The position numbers and the translations under genes were made by a program. From assembly GCA_964582055.1 (NCBI GenBank), contig CAZOPT010000001.1, positions 73,541-137,540 of the forward strand: a stretch of DNA of 64,000 nucleotides, in the 5' to 3' direction. This DNA is from JBKSMP01 sp964582055 (GTDB lineage: Bacteria > Verrucomicrobiota > Verrucomicrobiia > Opitutales > UBA9783). Numbering within the stretch: the stretch's first letter is position 1; each line of letters starts with the position of its first letter. Shown piece by piece: positions 18,376 to 26,442 of this stretch. The notes below the pieces were generated by a model. It was not told the origin of the DNA, did not search any database, and was given only the letters and a program-made list of their open reading frames with translations.

Positions 18376-18405
18376 AGAAGTTTCTGCAATAAAGCAGAAA
18401 CTTTT
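18376..18405 (-). terminator. Hairpin downstream of glgC, likely terminator
   Basis: A perfect 10-bp stem (AAGTTTCTGC at 18378-18387 with GCAGAAACTT at 18394-18403) and a 6-nt loop lie 31 nt after the glgC stop. The U-tract on the minus strand is poor. Confidence 0.5.
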
Positions 18406-18433
18406 GGGTGGAATTTTGTAGAAAACGAATTTC

Positions 18434-19723
18434 TTAAAGAATCGTATTGTCTGGAATGACACCATCTTTAGCAATACAAAGAATACCGTCTCGGACAAAA
18501 ATGGGACCTTGTTGAAAGCCTTCAGGCTTGCCTTCAGGCGACAAACGGACGTTATTCCCAATGCGCACATTACGATCTAAAATAGCATTTCGGATGTAGC
18601 AATTCTTGCCAATGCCCAAGTTTGGAATATTTTGAGTCTCATTTTCAGCCATACGATCTAATGTTTCGTAGCGATCTGCTCCCATCATGTAAACATTTTC
18701 AAGTTGAGAACCGCCGCGAATAATTGATCGAATACCAATAATGCAACGATTGAGTTGGGTACGTGTCACAATACAACCTTCCGCAACAATGGAGTGATCC
18801 ACCGTACAACTATTAAGCTTAGAAGCTGCCAAATTCCTTGGATTCGAATAAATCGGAGCAATTTCATTATAAAAATCGAACTTTGGTAAGGAATCCGTAA
18901 GCATTAGATTGGCTTCAAAGAATGAGGCAATGGTACCAATGTCTTCCCAGTAATCATCAAATAGATAACCATATAATTTGTAACGATTGAGAGCACCAGG
19001 TATGATATCTTTACCAAAATCGTGATGTTCTGAACACAAACATTCCTTCAGTATTTTCCCCTTAAATGCATAAATCCCCATAGATGCCATACAATAAGCT
19101 TGATCACTGGAGTCTTTTACTTGTGCTCGCAAATGATCGCATAAATAAAGAGATTTTAAAACTTCTGGATCGTTCGGTTTTTCAACAAAACGCTTGATTT
19201 GCCAATCCGATGCAACTTCCATAATACCAAATTGGTAAGATAAGTGTGATGGCATTGCTTTTGCAGCGATCGTAATGTCTGCTCCAGTCTCAAGGTGCTG
19301 ATTAACAAACGCATTTAGATCCATCCGATACAATTGATCTCCAGAAAGGATAACAACTGTTTGTTCGTCTTTTAAGGGAATATGGATTAAATTTTGACGA
19401 ACTGCATCCGCTGTTCCACGATACCAATTTTCATTAACTTGCGTTTGTTCGGCAGATAGAATTTCTACAAATCCGCCCGAAAAATAGTCAAAACGATAAC
19501 TTTCTTGAATGTGCCTGTGGAGGGATTCTGTGTTATATTGAGTTAATAAATAAATTTGATTATAGTCAGAATTAAGGCAATTACTGATCGGGATATCGAC
19601 TAAACGATATTTGCCCCCCAAGGGGACTGCAGGTTTGCAACGTACTTGGGTAAGTGGAGCTAAACGTGTTCCGCGGCCTCCGCCCATAATAATGCAGCAA
19701 ACATTCGATTTTAAGCGACTCAT
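18434..19723 (-). CDS. glgC: Glucose-1-phosphate adenylyltransferase
   Basis: Makes ADP-glucose from glucose-1-phosphate and ATP, the committed step of bacterial glycogen synthesis. The N-terminal nucleotidyltransferase fold has GGGRGTRLAPLT, KPAVPLGGKYRLVDIPISN and GTADAVRQN. The C-terminal part is a left-handed beta-helix with hexapeptide-like repeats (CTVDHSIVAEGCIV, ILDRNVRIGNNV). The length of 429 aa is standard. The gene is divergent from glmS, with only 46 nt between the two starts, so their promoters must overlap. Confidence 0.95.
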   Translation of the reverse strand: MSRLKSNVCCIIMGGGRGTRLAPLTQVRCKPAVPLGGKYRLVDIPISNCLNSDYNQIYLLTQYNTESLHRHIQESYRFDYFSGGFVEILSAEQTQVNENWYRGTADAVRQNLIHIPLKDEQTVVILSGDQLYRMDLNAFVNQHLETGADITIAAKAMPSHLSYQFGIMEVASDWQIKRFVEKPNDPEVLKSLYLCDHLRAQVKDSSDQAYCMASMGIYAFKGKILKECLCSEHHDFGKDIIPGALNRYKLYGYLFDDYWEDIGTIASFFEANLMLTDSLPKFDFYNEIAPIYSNPRNLAASKLNSCTVDHSIVAEGCIVTRTQLNRCIIGIRSIIRGGSQLENVYMMGADRYETLDRMAENETQNIPNLGIGKNCYIRNAILDRNVRIGNNVRLSPEGKPEGFQQGPIFVRDGILCIAKDGVIPDNTIL

Positions 19724-19769
19724 AATTTTAACCTTGATCTCATAAGTTTTTCGTTCATTGTTGTAATAA

Positions 19770-21626
19770 ATGTGTGGTATAATTAGTTATATAGGAAAAA
19801 CGGACGCTTTGCAAGTTTTAATCAAAGGCCTCAAATGTTTAGAATATAGAGGTTACGATTCAGTAGGCTTAGCGATTGGTGATGAAAGGCATCCTTTTTC
19901 TCTTATAAAATCAGTGGGACGTGTAGAAAATTTAGCACAAAAATTAGCCTCCATGAACATCTCTGGAAATGTTGGTATTGGTCATACCCGTTGGGCTACA
20001 CATGGAGGAGTTACGGAGCAAAATGCGCATCCACATATTAGTGATGATGGAAAAATTATTTTAGTTCATAATGGCGTTATTGAAAATTGTGCGACCATTA
20101 AACATTTTTTAAGCGAAAAAGGTATTCATTTTTATTCCGATACGGATACAGAAGTTTTAGCTAATTTAATTGCCTTTCATTACAAAAGTCTTACTGATTT
20201 ACCATCTTCGCAACGTTTTGAGGAAAGTGTACGTATAAGCTTATTAGAGCTTCAAGGGACGTATGGAATCGCTGTTTTGTGTTGTGATTGTCCTACCGAA
20301 CTTGTAGGTGCTCGTAAGAGTTCTCCACTTATTTTAGGTGTCCATGAAGATGGTCTTTTTTTGGCTAGCGATGTAAGTGCTTTTGGTGGACATACCAAAG
20401 AAGTTGTTTTTTTATCGGATAATGAAATGGTGCATATTCAAGGTCAAAACTTTTCCGTTATGGACCTAAATAAGGCTGCTCTTAATCCTAAAATTGAAAT
20501 CATTGATTGGGATACCAATTTTTCGAATCTTGGTGATTATAAACACTATATGCAAAAAGAAATTTTTGAGCAAGCGATTGCACTCGAAAACACCCTATTA
20601 GGGCGTTTTTCTAAAGATGGAAGTTCGACACATTTGGGAGGTTTACAAATGTCTCCACAAGAATTACGTCAAGTTGATCGTATTTTATTGCTCGGTTGTG
20701 GTACTGCTTCTTATGCTTGTAAAGTTGGAGAATATTTAATTGAAAAGTATGCCCGAATTCCTGTAGAAGTTGAATGTGCTTCAGAATTTCGTTATCGTAA
20801 TGCACCTTTAGATAAAAATACGCTTGTTTTTGTCGTAAGTCAATCTGGGGAGACCTTGGATACCTTAGGTGCTCTTCATGAAGCACGTCGTAAAGGTTTT
20901 CGTACTTTAGCCATTACAAATGTTGTGGGTTCAACGATTGCACGTGAATCTGATGGTGGTGTTTATCAACGTTCTGGGCCAGAAATTGGTGTTGCTTCCA
21001 CGAAAGCTTTTACAGGACAAATTTGCGTTTTAGCTATGTTGGCATTGTATTTGGGACGTATGCGCGACATGAGTTTTTCGGAAGGTTGTGATTTCGTTCA
21101 AGCTTTAAAAGATCTCCCAGAACTAACACGTAAGGTATTGGTACAATGTGATCCAATCATGAAGGGTATTGCAAAAAAATATGCGCATTATCAGCATTGT
21201 TTTTTCTTGGGACGCCAATCGCTTTGTCCTATTGCACAAGAAGGTGCGCTTAAATTGAAGGAAATTTCTTATGTACATGCCGAAGCTTATCCATCTGGTG
21301 AACTTAAGCACGGACCTATTGCTTTGATTGATGAAACCTTGCCAACAATCGTTCTTGCTTCAGATCCAATGATGCTGCAAAAAAATATTAGCAGCATGAT
21401 GGAAGTGAAAGCGCGCAAAGGTAGTGTCATTGCGTTAGGTGTAGAAGGTATGGAGATTCCCGAAAAAGCATATGATGATCTTATCTCACTGCCTAAGGTT
21501 CATGAAGCTATTTTACCGATTCTTACGGCTATTCCATTACAATTATTTGCATATTATGTGGCTTTGGAACGTAAGTGTGATGTTGATAAGCCACGTAATT
21601 TGGCTAAATCCGTAACAGTAGAATAA
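19770..21626 (+). CDS. glmS: Glutamine-fructose-6-phosphate aminotransferase
   Basis: Converts fructose-6-phosphate and glutamine to glucosamine-6-phosphate, the entry to peptidoglycan and LPS amino sugars. The N-terminal class II glutamine amidotransferase domain starts MCGIISYIG with Cys2 as nucleophile and includes GHTRWATHG. Two SIS domains follow (LLGCGTASYA, VVSQSGETLDT, FFLGRQSLCPIAQEGALKLKE), and the end KPRNLAKSVTVE is typical. Length of 618 aa is normal. No Shine-Dalgarno is evident, and the 46-nt gap to glgC leaves no room for a glmS ribozyme. The next gene starts 1 nt after the stop. Confidence 0.97.
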   Translation: MCGIISYIGKTDALQVLIKGLKCLEYRGYDSVGLAIGDERHPFSLIKSVGRVENLAQKLASMNISGNVGIGHTRWATHGGVTEQNAHPHISDDGKIILVHNGVIENCATIKHFLSEKGIHFYSDTDTEVLANLIAFHYKSLTDLPSSQRFEESVRISLLELQGTYGIAVLCCDCPTELVGARKSSPLILGVHEDGLFLASDVSAFGGHTKEVVFLSDNEMVHIQGQNFSVMDLNKAALNPKIEIIDWDTNFSNLGDYKHYMQKEIFEQAIALENTLLGRFSKDGSSTHLGGLQMSPQELRQVDRILLLGCGTASYACKVGEYLIEKYARIPVEVECASEFRYRNAPLDKNTLVFVVSQSGETLDTLGALHEARRKGFRTLAITNVVGSTIARESDGGVYQRSGPEIGVASTKAFTGQICVLAMLALYLGRMRDMSFSEGCDFVQALKDLPELTRKVLVQCDPIMKGIAKKYAHYQHCFFLGRQSLCPIAQEGALKLKEISYVHAEAYPSGELKHGPIALIDETLPTIVLASDPMMLQKNISSMMEVKARKGSVIALGVEGMEIPEKAYDDLISLPKVHEAILPILTAIPLQLFAYYVALERKCDVDKPRNLAKSVTVE

Positions 21627-21627
21627 T

Positions 21628-22383
21628 ATGGATCTCAACAACATTATTGAATTTCTTGAAACAATTTTCGAAGTCAGCAAAATTCAAGATTTTCCAAATG
21701 CTTTCAATGGTCTTCAATTAGCGAATAATGGTAGTGTTCATAAAATTGTTGGTGCTGTAGATGCTAGCCGTGTCAGTATTGAAAAAGCTATTGAAGAACA
21801 GGCTCAATTGTTGATTGTACATCATGGTTTACTTTGGAATGGGGCACAACCGATGGTTAGTCCACTTTATGAGCTTTATAGAAAAGCAATAGATTCGAAT
21901 TTGGCTATTTATAGTATACATCTTCCACTTGATGTTCACTTGCAGTGGGGTCATAATGTAACGATTGCCAGACTTTTAAATCTTACCCAAGAAGGCGATT
22001 TTGCCCATTATAAAAATCAAGCTTGTGGACTCATTTGTAGCGATCAACAAGAGGCAATTTCTCTTGAAGAACGTTTGAAAAAGTTTTTCCCTCATTCGTT
22101 TCATGCCCTCAAATTTGGACCTGCAAAACCTAACCATATCGGTATTGTAAGCGGAAGCGGAGGCATTGAAATCTTCACAGATGCTCTTAAACATTCGATA
22201 GATACTTTAATTACAGGCGAACTTCGTTATTCCGCAGTAAGCTTTGTACAGCTGCATTCTCTTAATGTTTTTGCTTGTGGCCATTATGCGACCGAATGTT
22301 TCGGTGTGCAAAATATCCTTAATTTACTCCAGGAGAATTTTCAAGTTCCTTGTTCGTTTATCGATACTTTCTGTGAATTGTAA
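21628..22383 (+). CDS. Nif3-like dinuclear metal centre protein
   Basis: Nif3/YbgI (DUF34) family protein of 251 aa; its function is poorly known and it is often annotated as GTP cyclohydrolase 1 type 2. Metal-binding signatures are visible: LLIVHHGLLWNG with the His pair in the N-terminal half, IHLPLDVH, and HYATECFGVQ near the C-terminus. DFPNAFNGLQLANNG at the start is also typical. It follows glmS by 1 nt and is likely co-transcribed with it, though no functional link is evident. Confidence 0.88.
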   Translation: MDLNNIIEFLETIFEVSKIQDFPNAFNGLQLANNGSVHKIVGAVDASRVSIEKAIEEQAQLLIVHHGLLWNGAQPMVSPLYELYRKAIDSNLAIYSIHLPLDVHLQWGHNVTIARLLNLTQEGDFAHYKNQACGLICSDQQEAISLEERLKKFFPHSFHALKFGPAKPNHIGIVSGSGGIEIFTDALKHSIDTLITGELRYSAVSFVQLHSLNVFACGHYATECFGVQNILNLLQENFQVPCSFIDTFCEL

Positions 22384-22437
22384 CTGTCGAGAGGATTTAT
22401 CAAACTTTCTTTAAAATTAAGCAACATTGTGGTGCAA

Positions 22438-22502
22438 TAGAGAACAATTTTTAGAGTGGTTTTGTTTTAAATTTTCTTTAAAATGTTCTCTACGACATGT
22501 TA
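22438..22502. repeat. Imperfect inverted repeat in spacer
   Basis: TAGAGAACA (22438-22446) pairs exactly with TGTTCTCTA (22494-22502), and adjacent T and A runs extend the stem with a one-base bulge. The enclosed 40 or so nt are T-rich. It could be a structured 3' end of the glmS-nif3 transcript or a small RNA; no U-tract follows the stem. Confidence 0.4.
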
Positions 22503-22664
22503 TGGTGGTGAAATTCGCCTTGCCTACAGATAAAAAGCACAAGTATCAGCACCTACTCACTTTTTAATTAATCTAAGTGAATATTTTTTTCAAAATTCTA
22601 CCTTAAAATTTTAATTTTTAAGTGCTTCTAGTATTTAAAAAAGTAAAAGCTTTTAAAAGAAATT

Positions 22665-22700
22665 TTAGGAGGAAACTTTTTATAAAAAGATTCTTCCTAA
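22665..22700 (-). terminator. Long hairpin downstream of the OPA transporter gene
   Basis: TTAGGAGGAA (22665-22674) pairs with TTCTTCCTAA (22691-22700) with one G-U pair, and the interior CTTTTT/AAAAAG continues the stem almost to the tip. It lies 9 nt after the transporter stop on the minus strand, followed by a moderately T-rich stretch. Confidence 0.65.
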
Positions 22701-22709
22701 CTAGAAATA

Positions 22710-24071
22710 TTAAGCTCTACGGTGTTTTTTGTTGGAAGCAGTAAGTGCGAAGAAAAATCCACCGATAAAAGAGGCGAATACGAAAGATAAAAGGACTGCA
22801 TTCCAACCCCATAATTTACTTATAAAAGCAATACCAATGCCACCAAAACTTCCGGCCATATACCCAACCGTTCCTGTAAGACCTGTAGCAGCAGCAGCAG
22901 CTTTTTTAGAACCAAACTCCGCACCGGAAAGTCCTCCCAGTGTTTGTGGTCCATAAAGCAAAAATCCTATGATACACCAAAAAGTATAATCAATAACAGG
23001 ATGATTAATGAGAGCCACCAAAAATTTATCTTGAATAAGAGTGGTATGAAACATCCAATAAACGGCTAAGATAATACCTAAAAGGATCATCATGTAAGCT
23101 CCACAAATGCCGCGACGTTTTGGCATAAAACGGTCTGTAAACCAACCAACAAAAAGTCCACCGAGAAGTCCACCGGCTTCCATCATAGAGGTTTTACAGC
23201 CTGCTGTAACAACGCCGCAGTTTTGACTTTGTGCGATCATAACAGGGGCCCAACAGAACAATCCCAAACGTACGAAATAAACAAAGAAATTTGCAATACA
23301 CACCATCCATAGACGATAATTAAAGAGGATATGTTGGCGCATCATTTGCATAAAAGATTCTTTATTTTCATCAATAGGCAGGATTTCCATTTTTTGAGGA
23401 GAAATGCCTTCAAATTCTTCAACAGAAGGTAATCCAATCGATTCAGGCGTGTCACGTAGACGGTCCCATAACCAAATTGAAAGTAGTAAGCAAACACATC
23501 CTGGAACGATGAATAAATAGCGCCAATTATAATGTGCTAAGAGCCAAGCCCCACCCATTAGGATAATAATAGCACCAATTTGGTGAGAAGCATTTACAAT
23601 TCCCCAACGTGTACCAAGTTGTCTTGGGCCAAACCATTGTGTAAGCGTTCGAGAAACCGAAGGCCAACCCATTGATTGAAAACAAGCATTGATTGCATAA
23701 ACGGATCCAAATAAAAACGCAGAATTACAACAACCTGCAATAAGACTTGTGATAGATGCAAACGCCAAACCAATAGGCATAAATAAGCGTGCACTGGAAC
23801 GATCACAGAGCGCACCTGCAATAAACTTAAACGTTCCATAAATAAGCGTAAATGCAGTGAAAGCCCAACCAATGACTTCCATACTAAAAGGAAATTTATC
23901 AGAAGCTTTAGCAACTACGAAGTTTTGACGTACCATGTAAAAAGCGGCGTATCCAATAATAAGCGCATATGTCAATCTAAACCGCCAATAGGCATATCGA
24001 CGACTTGTCGAAGATTGTGTTTCAAAAACATTGCTTACAGGTCCATAAGAAGGTGTAATATCTTGTGACAT
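22710..24071 (-). CDS. OPA-family organophosphate:phosphate antiporter (UhpC/UhpT/GlpT-like)
   Basis: Twelve-helix MFS transporter of 453 aa. Family features include YMVRQNFVVAK in the first helix, YGTFKFIAGALCDRSSAR in the 2-3 loop, NACFQSMGWPSVSRTLTQWF, and GPQTLGGLSGAEFGSKKAAAAATG in the C-terminal half. Family members import hexose phosphates or glycerol-3-phosphate in exchange for phosphate; E. coli UhpC is a sensor instead, while chlamydial UhpC transports glucose-6-phosphate. No uhpAB sensor genes are adjacent, so transport is likelier. The ATG at 24071 has a good AAGGA site, unlike the upstream start at 24092. The exact substrate is unknown. Confidence 0.88.
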   Translation of the reverse strand: MSQDITPSYGPVSNVFETQSSTSRRYAYWRFRLTYALIIGYAAFYMVRQNFVVAKASDKFPFSMEVIGWAFTAFTLIYGTFKFIAGALCDRSSARLFMPIGLAFASITSLIAGCCNSAFLFGSVYAINACFQSMGWPSVSRTLTQWFGPRQLGTRWGIVNASHQIGAIIILMGGAWLLAHYNWRYLFIVPGCVCLLLSIWLWDRLRDTPESIGLPSVEEFEGISPQKMEILPIDENKESFMQMMRQHILFNYRLWMVCIANFFVYFVRLGLFCWAPVMIAQSQNCGVVTAGCKTSMMEAGGLLGGLFVGWFTDRFMPKRRGICGAYMMILLGIILAVYWMFHTTLIQDKFLVALINHPVIDYTFWCIIGFLLYGPQTLGGLSGAEFGSKKAAAAATGLTGTVGYMAGSFGGIGIAFISKLWGWNAVLLSFVFASFIGGFFFALTASNKKHRRA

Positions 24072-24313
24072 TTCGTTTCCTTTTTCTTTCAACTCAAAAA
24101 CTTATTAGTGTTTTATCATGCATAAAGATTTTGTTTTGCCAACCTTTTATTTGCTTTATTTCAAAAAAACAGTTAAATACTTTGTAAAAAATATAATAAA
24201 AACTCTACAAGGTTGCATGAATCCTGCAAAAACAGTTGTTGTTATCTTGGGCTTTCTTTTGTATTGTATCTTTTGTAAATGCATATTTTTAAGAGTTTTT
24301 TGGAGATGTTTTT

Positions 24314-25117
24314 TCAAAAATTCCATCCCTCAAAAATATAAAATATTACAGCAATTGAGAGAAATGGACCAAAAGGAACACATTTATCGCGAATGGCTAA
24401 CGGTTTTTTTTGTGTAATCCACTGCACAAGGCCCCAAGCAAATACAACAATAGTTCCAATAACGGCACCCCCTAAAATGCTGAATAAGCATCCTTTCCAA
24501 CCACAAAAAGCACCGATGCATCCAACTAATTTGATATCTCCAAATCCCATGGCTTCTTTTTTTAGGAAAAATTCCACAAAACTAATAAAACAAACCAATC
24601 CTCCCATACCCCAACAAATACCTTGAATACTTGCCAACATTCCTTGAAATGCATCACATTCGGCATGCAGTTTAGGGAAAAAATAACTCATCAAAATGCC
24701 AATAACGATGCCTAATAATGTAATTTCGTCAGGTATAAGCATCGTATCTAAATCGGTCCAAAAAGCAACCCACAGCAAGCATAACAAGATAAAATAAGGC
24801 CAAAATAAATCTTTATGAAACCAATAAATTACAATGGCCAACAGTCCAACAAAAATTTCAGAAAAAAAATAACGAATGGAAATTCTTTTGCCACAACAAG
24901 CACTTTTCCCTCTTAGAAATAACCAAGCTAGGATAGGGATGTTCAAATACCATGGAATTTTTTTTTTGCAATGAGGGCAGTAAGAAGCTGGATATATAAC
25001 TGATTGTTCTTTGGGTAACCGCTCAATACAAACTGAAAGAAAACTTCCTATGCAACTTCCAAAAACAAGTAAAACTAATAAAATGCATCCTATAGGCCAC
25101 ACATCCATGTTTATCAT
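24314..25117 (-). CDS. Prepilin peptidase / N-methyltransferase (PilD/GspO-like)
   Basis: Inner-membrane aspartic protease that cleaves and N-methylates type IV prepilins and pseudopilins. It is 267 aa with multiple membrane helices. GSCIGSFLSVCIERLP at the N-terminus, the cytoplasmic CPHC motif (Cys47/Cys50) and catalytic Asp regions FWTDLDTMLIPDE (about 120-131) and GFGDIK (Asp194) are typical. The second zinc pair appears as adjacent Cys74-Cys75 (SACCG) rather than CxxC. It is the first of several type II/type IV genes spread over 24.3-32 kb. Two in-frame ATGs (25117, 25108) are possible. Confidence 0.92.
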   Translation of the reverse strand: MINMDVWPIGCILLVLLVFGSCIGSFLSVCIERLPKEQSVIYPASYCPHCKKKIPWYLNIPILAWLFLRGKSACCGKRISIRYFFSEIFVGLLAIVIYWFHKDLFWPYFILLCLLWVAFWTDLDTMLIPDEITLLGIVIGILMSYFFPKLHAECDAFQGMLASIQGICWGMGGLVCFISFVEFFLKKEAMGFGDIKLVGCIGAFCGWKGCLFSILGGAVIGTIVVFAWGLVQWITQKKPLAIRDKCVPFGPFLSIAVIFYIFEGWNF

Positions 25118-25181
25118 TTTCTCACAAAAAACCTTATTCTACAAGTAGTTTTTCTAAAAATTAGAAAACTAAAACTTTTTA

Positions 25182-26399
25182 TTACGGATTGTGTAATTGC
25201 TGATGGAATGAACCTTCACGCCAAACAAGATAATCTCTTAAAATTTCTGCATGATCGAAGGCAAGTTCACTCCATGGAATTTTGTCGAGAGGACAGACCC
25301 AAAGTTTTGCTGCATCTGAACCGGCCTGTGGAATAACATTATCACAACGGGAAATATGAACAGCATCAATGCAACGTCTGCGAGGATCCCGATTAATAGA
25401 ATCATAAACTCGGAATTGTTTAATGTCAGTTAGATCCAAGTTGCATTCTTCTTTCATTTCGCGTTTAGCAGTATATTGGACGGTTTCTCCATATTGAACA
25501 GGTCCACCTGGAAGTGCTTTACCGTAAGGTTCTAAACCACGTTCGATCATTACAATACCTTTAAAGACATTTTTTTCGTAAACTTCAATGATAACTGTCG
25601 TTGCTAAAAATGGAGGCCTATAAGCATTTTTAGAAATCTCTTTAAGATCTTTTTCTTCGCGTTCTTTTTTATCAGTAATAGCCGGAAAACTTAAGTCGTT
25701 TTTCAATTCTTTATTGTCCTTGCTTAATTCAAATTCTAAAAAATCTTTTAAAATTTGAGCATGGTCAAAAGCCAAACGATCCCATGGAATTTCATTAATA
25801 GGACAAATAAAAGCATGCTTAGCATCGGTTCCTGCAGAAAGAATGGATTCTGTACATTGAGCTATAAAGACGATGTCGATCATATGGGTTCTTGGATCTC
25901 GATCTGAATTTGAATAAACATGGAATTGCTTCATATTTTGAATGTTTAAACCGCATTCATCACGAGCTGTTCTGACAACACAATCTTCACATGTTTCTTC
26001 ATAGCGAATAATGCCACCTGGAATTGCTTTTCCCAAAGGAGGACGTCCACGTTCAATTAAAACAATTCCCACGAACTTACCTTGATTGTAAACTTTGATA
26101 ATCACGGAACTTGCTAAAGATGGTGTTTTCTTGAAAACACGTTCATCAAAAGAACCCTTATTGTTGTCGGAAATTTTATGTTCTTCTGTTTGTAAAATTT
26201 TGTCTTTTGCTTTTGAATTTTTTGATCTCGAAGGAATGGCATCTTTTGTTTCGACACTTGCAGTTATGATTTTCTGATTTTCGCTTGTTGCAACTGCTTG
26301 AGACGACTTTTCAGAAATTGTTTTTGCTTTTACGTCATTCGTAAAACCATAATTAACCGATAACGAAAATACAAGTAGCGTACCAATAACCTTCCACAT
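25182..26399 (-). CDS. Apparently exported protein with two tandem Nudix domains
   Basis: 405 aa from the ATG at 26399; a TTG 36 nt upstream is the only earlier start. Residues 1 to about 25 (MWKVIGTLLVFSLSVNYGF) form a signal peptide or anchor, then a charged polar linker runs to about 95. Two related Nudix domains follow at about 96-224 and 262-393, sharing matching blocks (DPRTHMIDIVF/DPRRRCIDAVH; IPWDRLAFDHAQILKDFL/IPWSELAFDHAEILRDYL), so they arose by duplication. The second box (299-321) keeps REMKEE, which normally binds metal, with Asn320 for the last Gly. The first (129-151) reads R-T-A-R-D-E and lacks one Glu. Nudix enzymes hydrolyse nucleoside diphosphate derivatives, normally in the cytosol. 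Substrate and final location are unknown. Confidence 0.82.
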   Translation of the reverse strand: MWKVIGTLLVFSLSVNYGFTNDVKAKTISEKSSQAVATSENQKIITASVETKDAIPSRSKNSKAKDKILQTEEHKISDNNKGSFDERVFKKTPSLASSVIIKVYNQGKFVGIVLIERGRPPLGKAIPGGIIRYEETCEDCVVRTARDECGLNIQNMKQFHVYSNSDRDPRTHMIDIVFIAQCTESILSAGTDAKHAFICPINEIPWDRLAFDHAQILKDFLEFELSKDNKELKNDLSFPAITDKKEREEKDLKEISKNAYRPPFLATTVIIEVYEKNVFKGIVMIERGLEPYGKALPGGPVQYGETVQYTAKREMKEECNLDLTDIKQFRVYDSINRDPRRRCIDAVHISRCDNVIPQAGSDAAKLWVCPLDKIPWSELAFDHAEILRDYLVWREGSFHQQLHNP

Positions 26400-26442
26400 A
26401 TTTTTATTTGTAGATTTATAAAAATAAAATGGCAATCATTTT

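Larger units (their letters stand above)
22384..22709. other. 326-nt gene-free AT-rich spacer
   Basis: Between the convergent Nif3-like gene and the OPA transporter. No credible ORF or tRNA is seen. It contains a 9-bp inverted repeat at 22438-22502 and a strong hairpin at 22665-22700; the rest is AT-rich sequence without recognisable function. Confidence 0.6.

Noticed and set aside
19724..19769. Possible glmS ribozyme upstream of glmS
   Set aside because: Only 46 nt separate glmS from the divergent glgC start; a glmS ribozyme needs well over 100 nt.
24118..24417. 99-codon plus-strand ORF with hydrophobic stretches
   Set aside because: It overlaps the 3' end of the prepilin peptidase on the opposite strand, has no ribosome site, and its composition looks like translated AT-rich spacer plus antisense.
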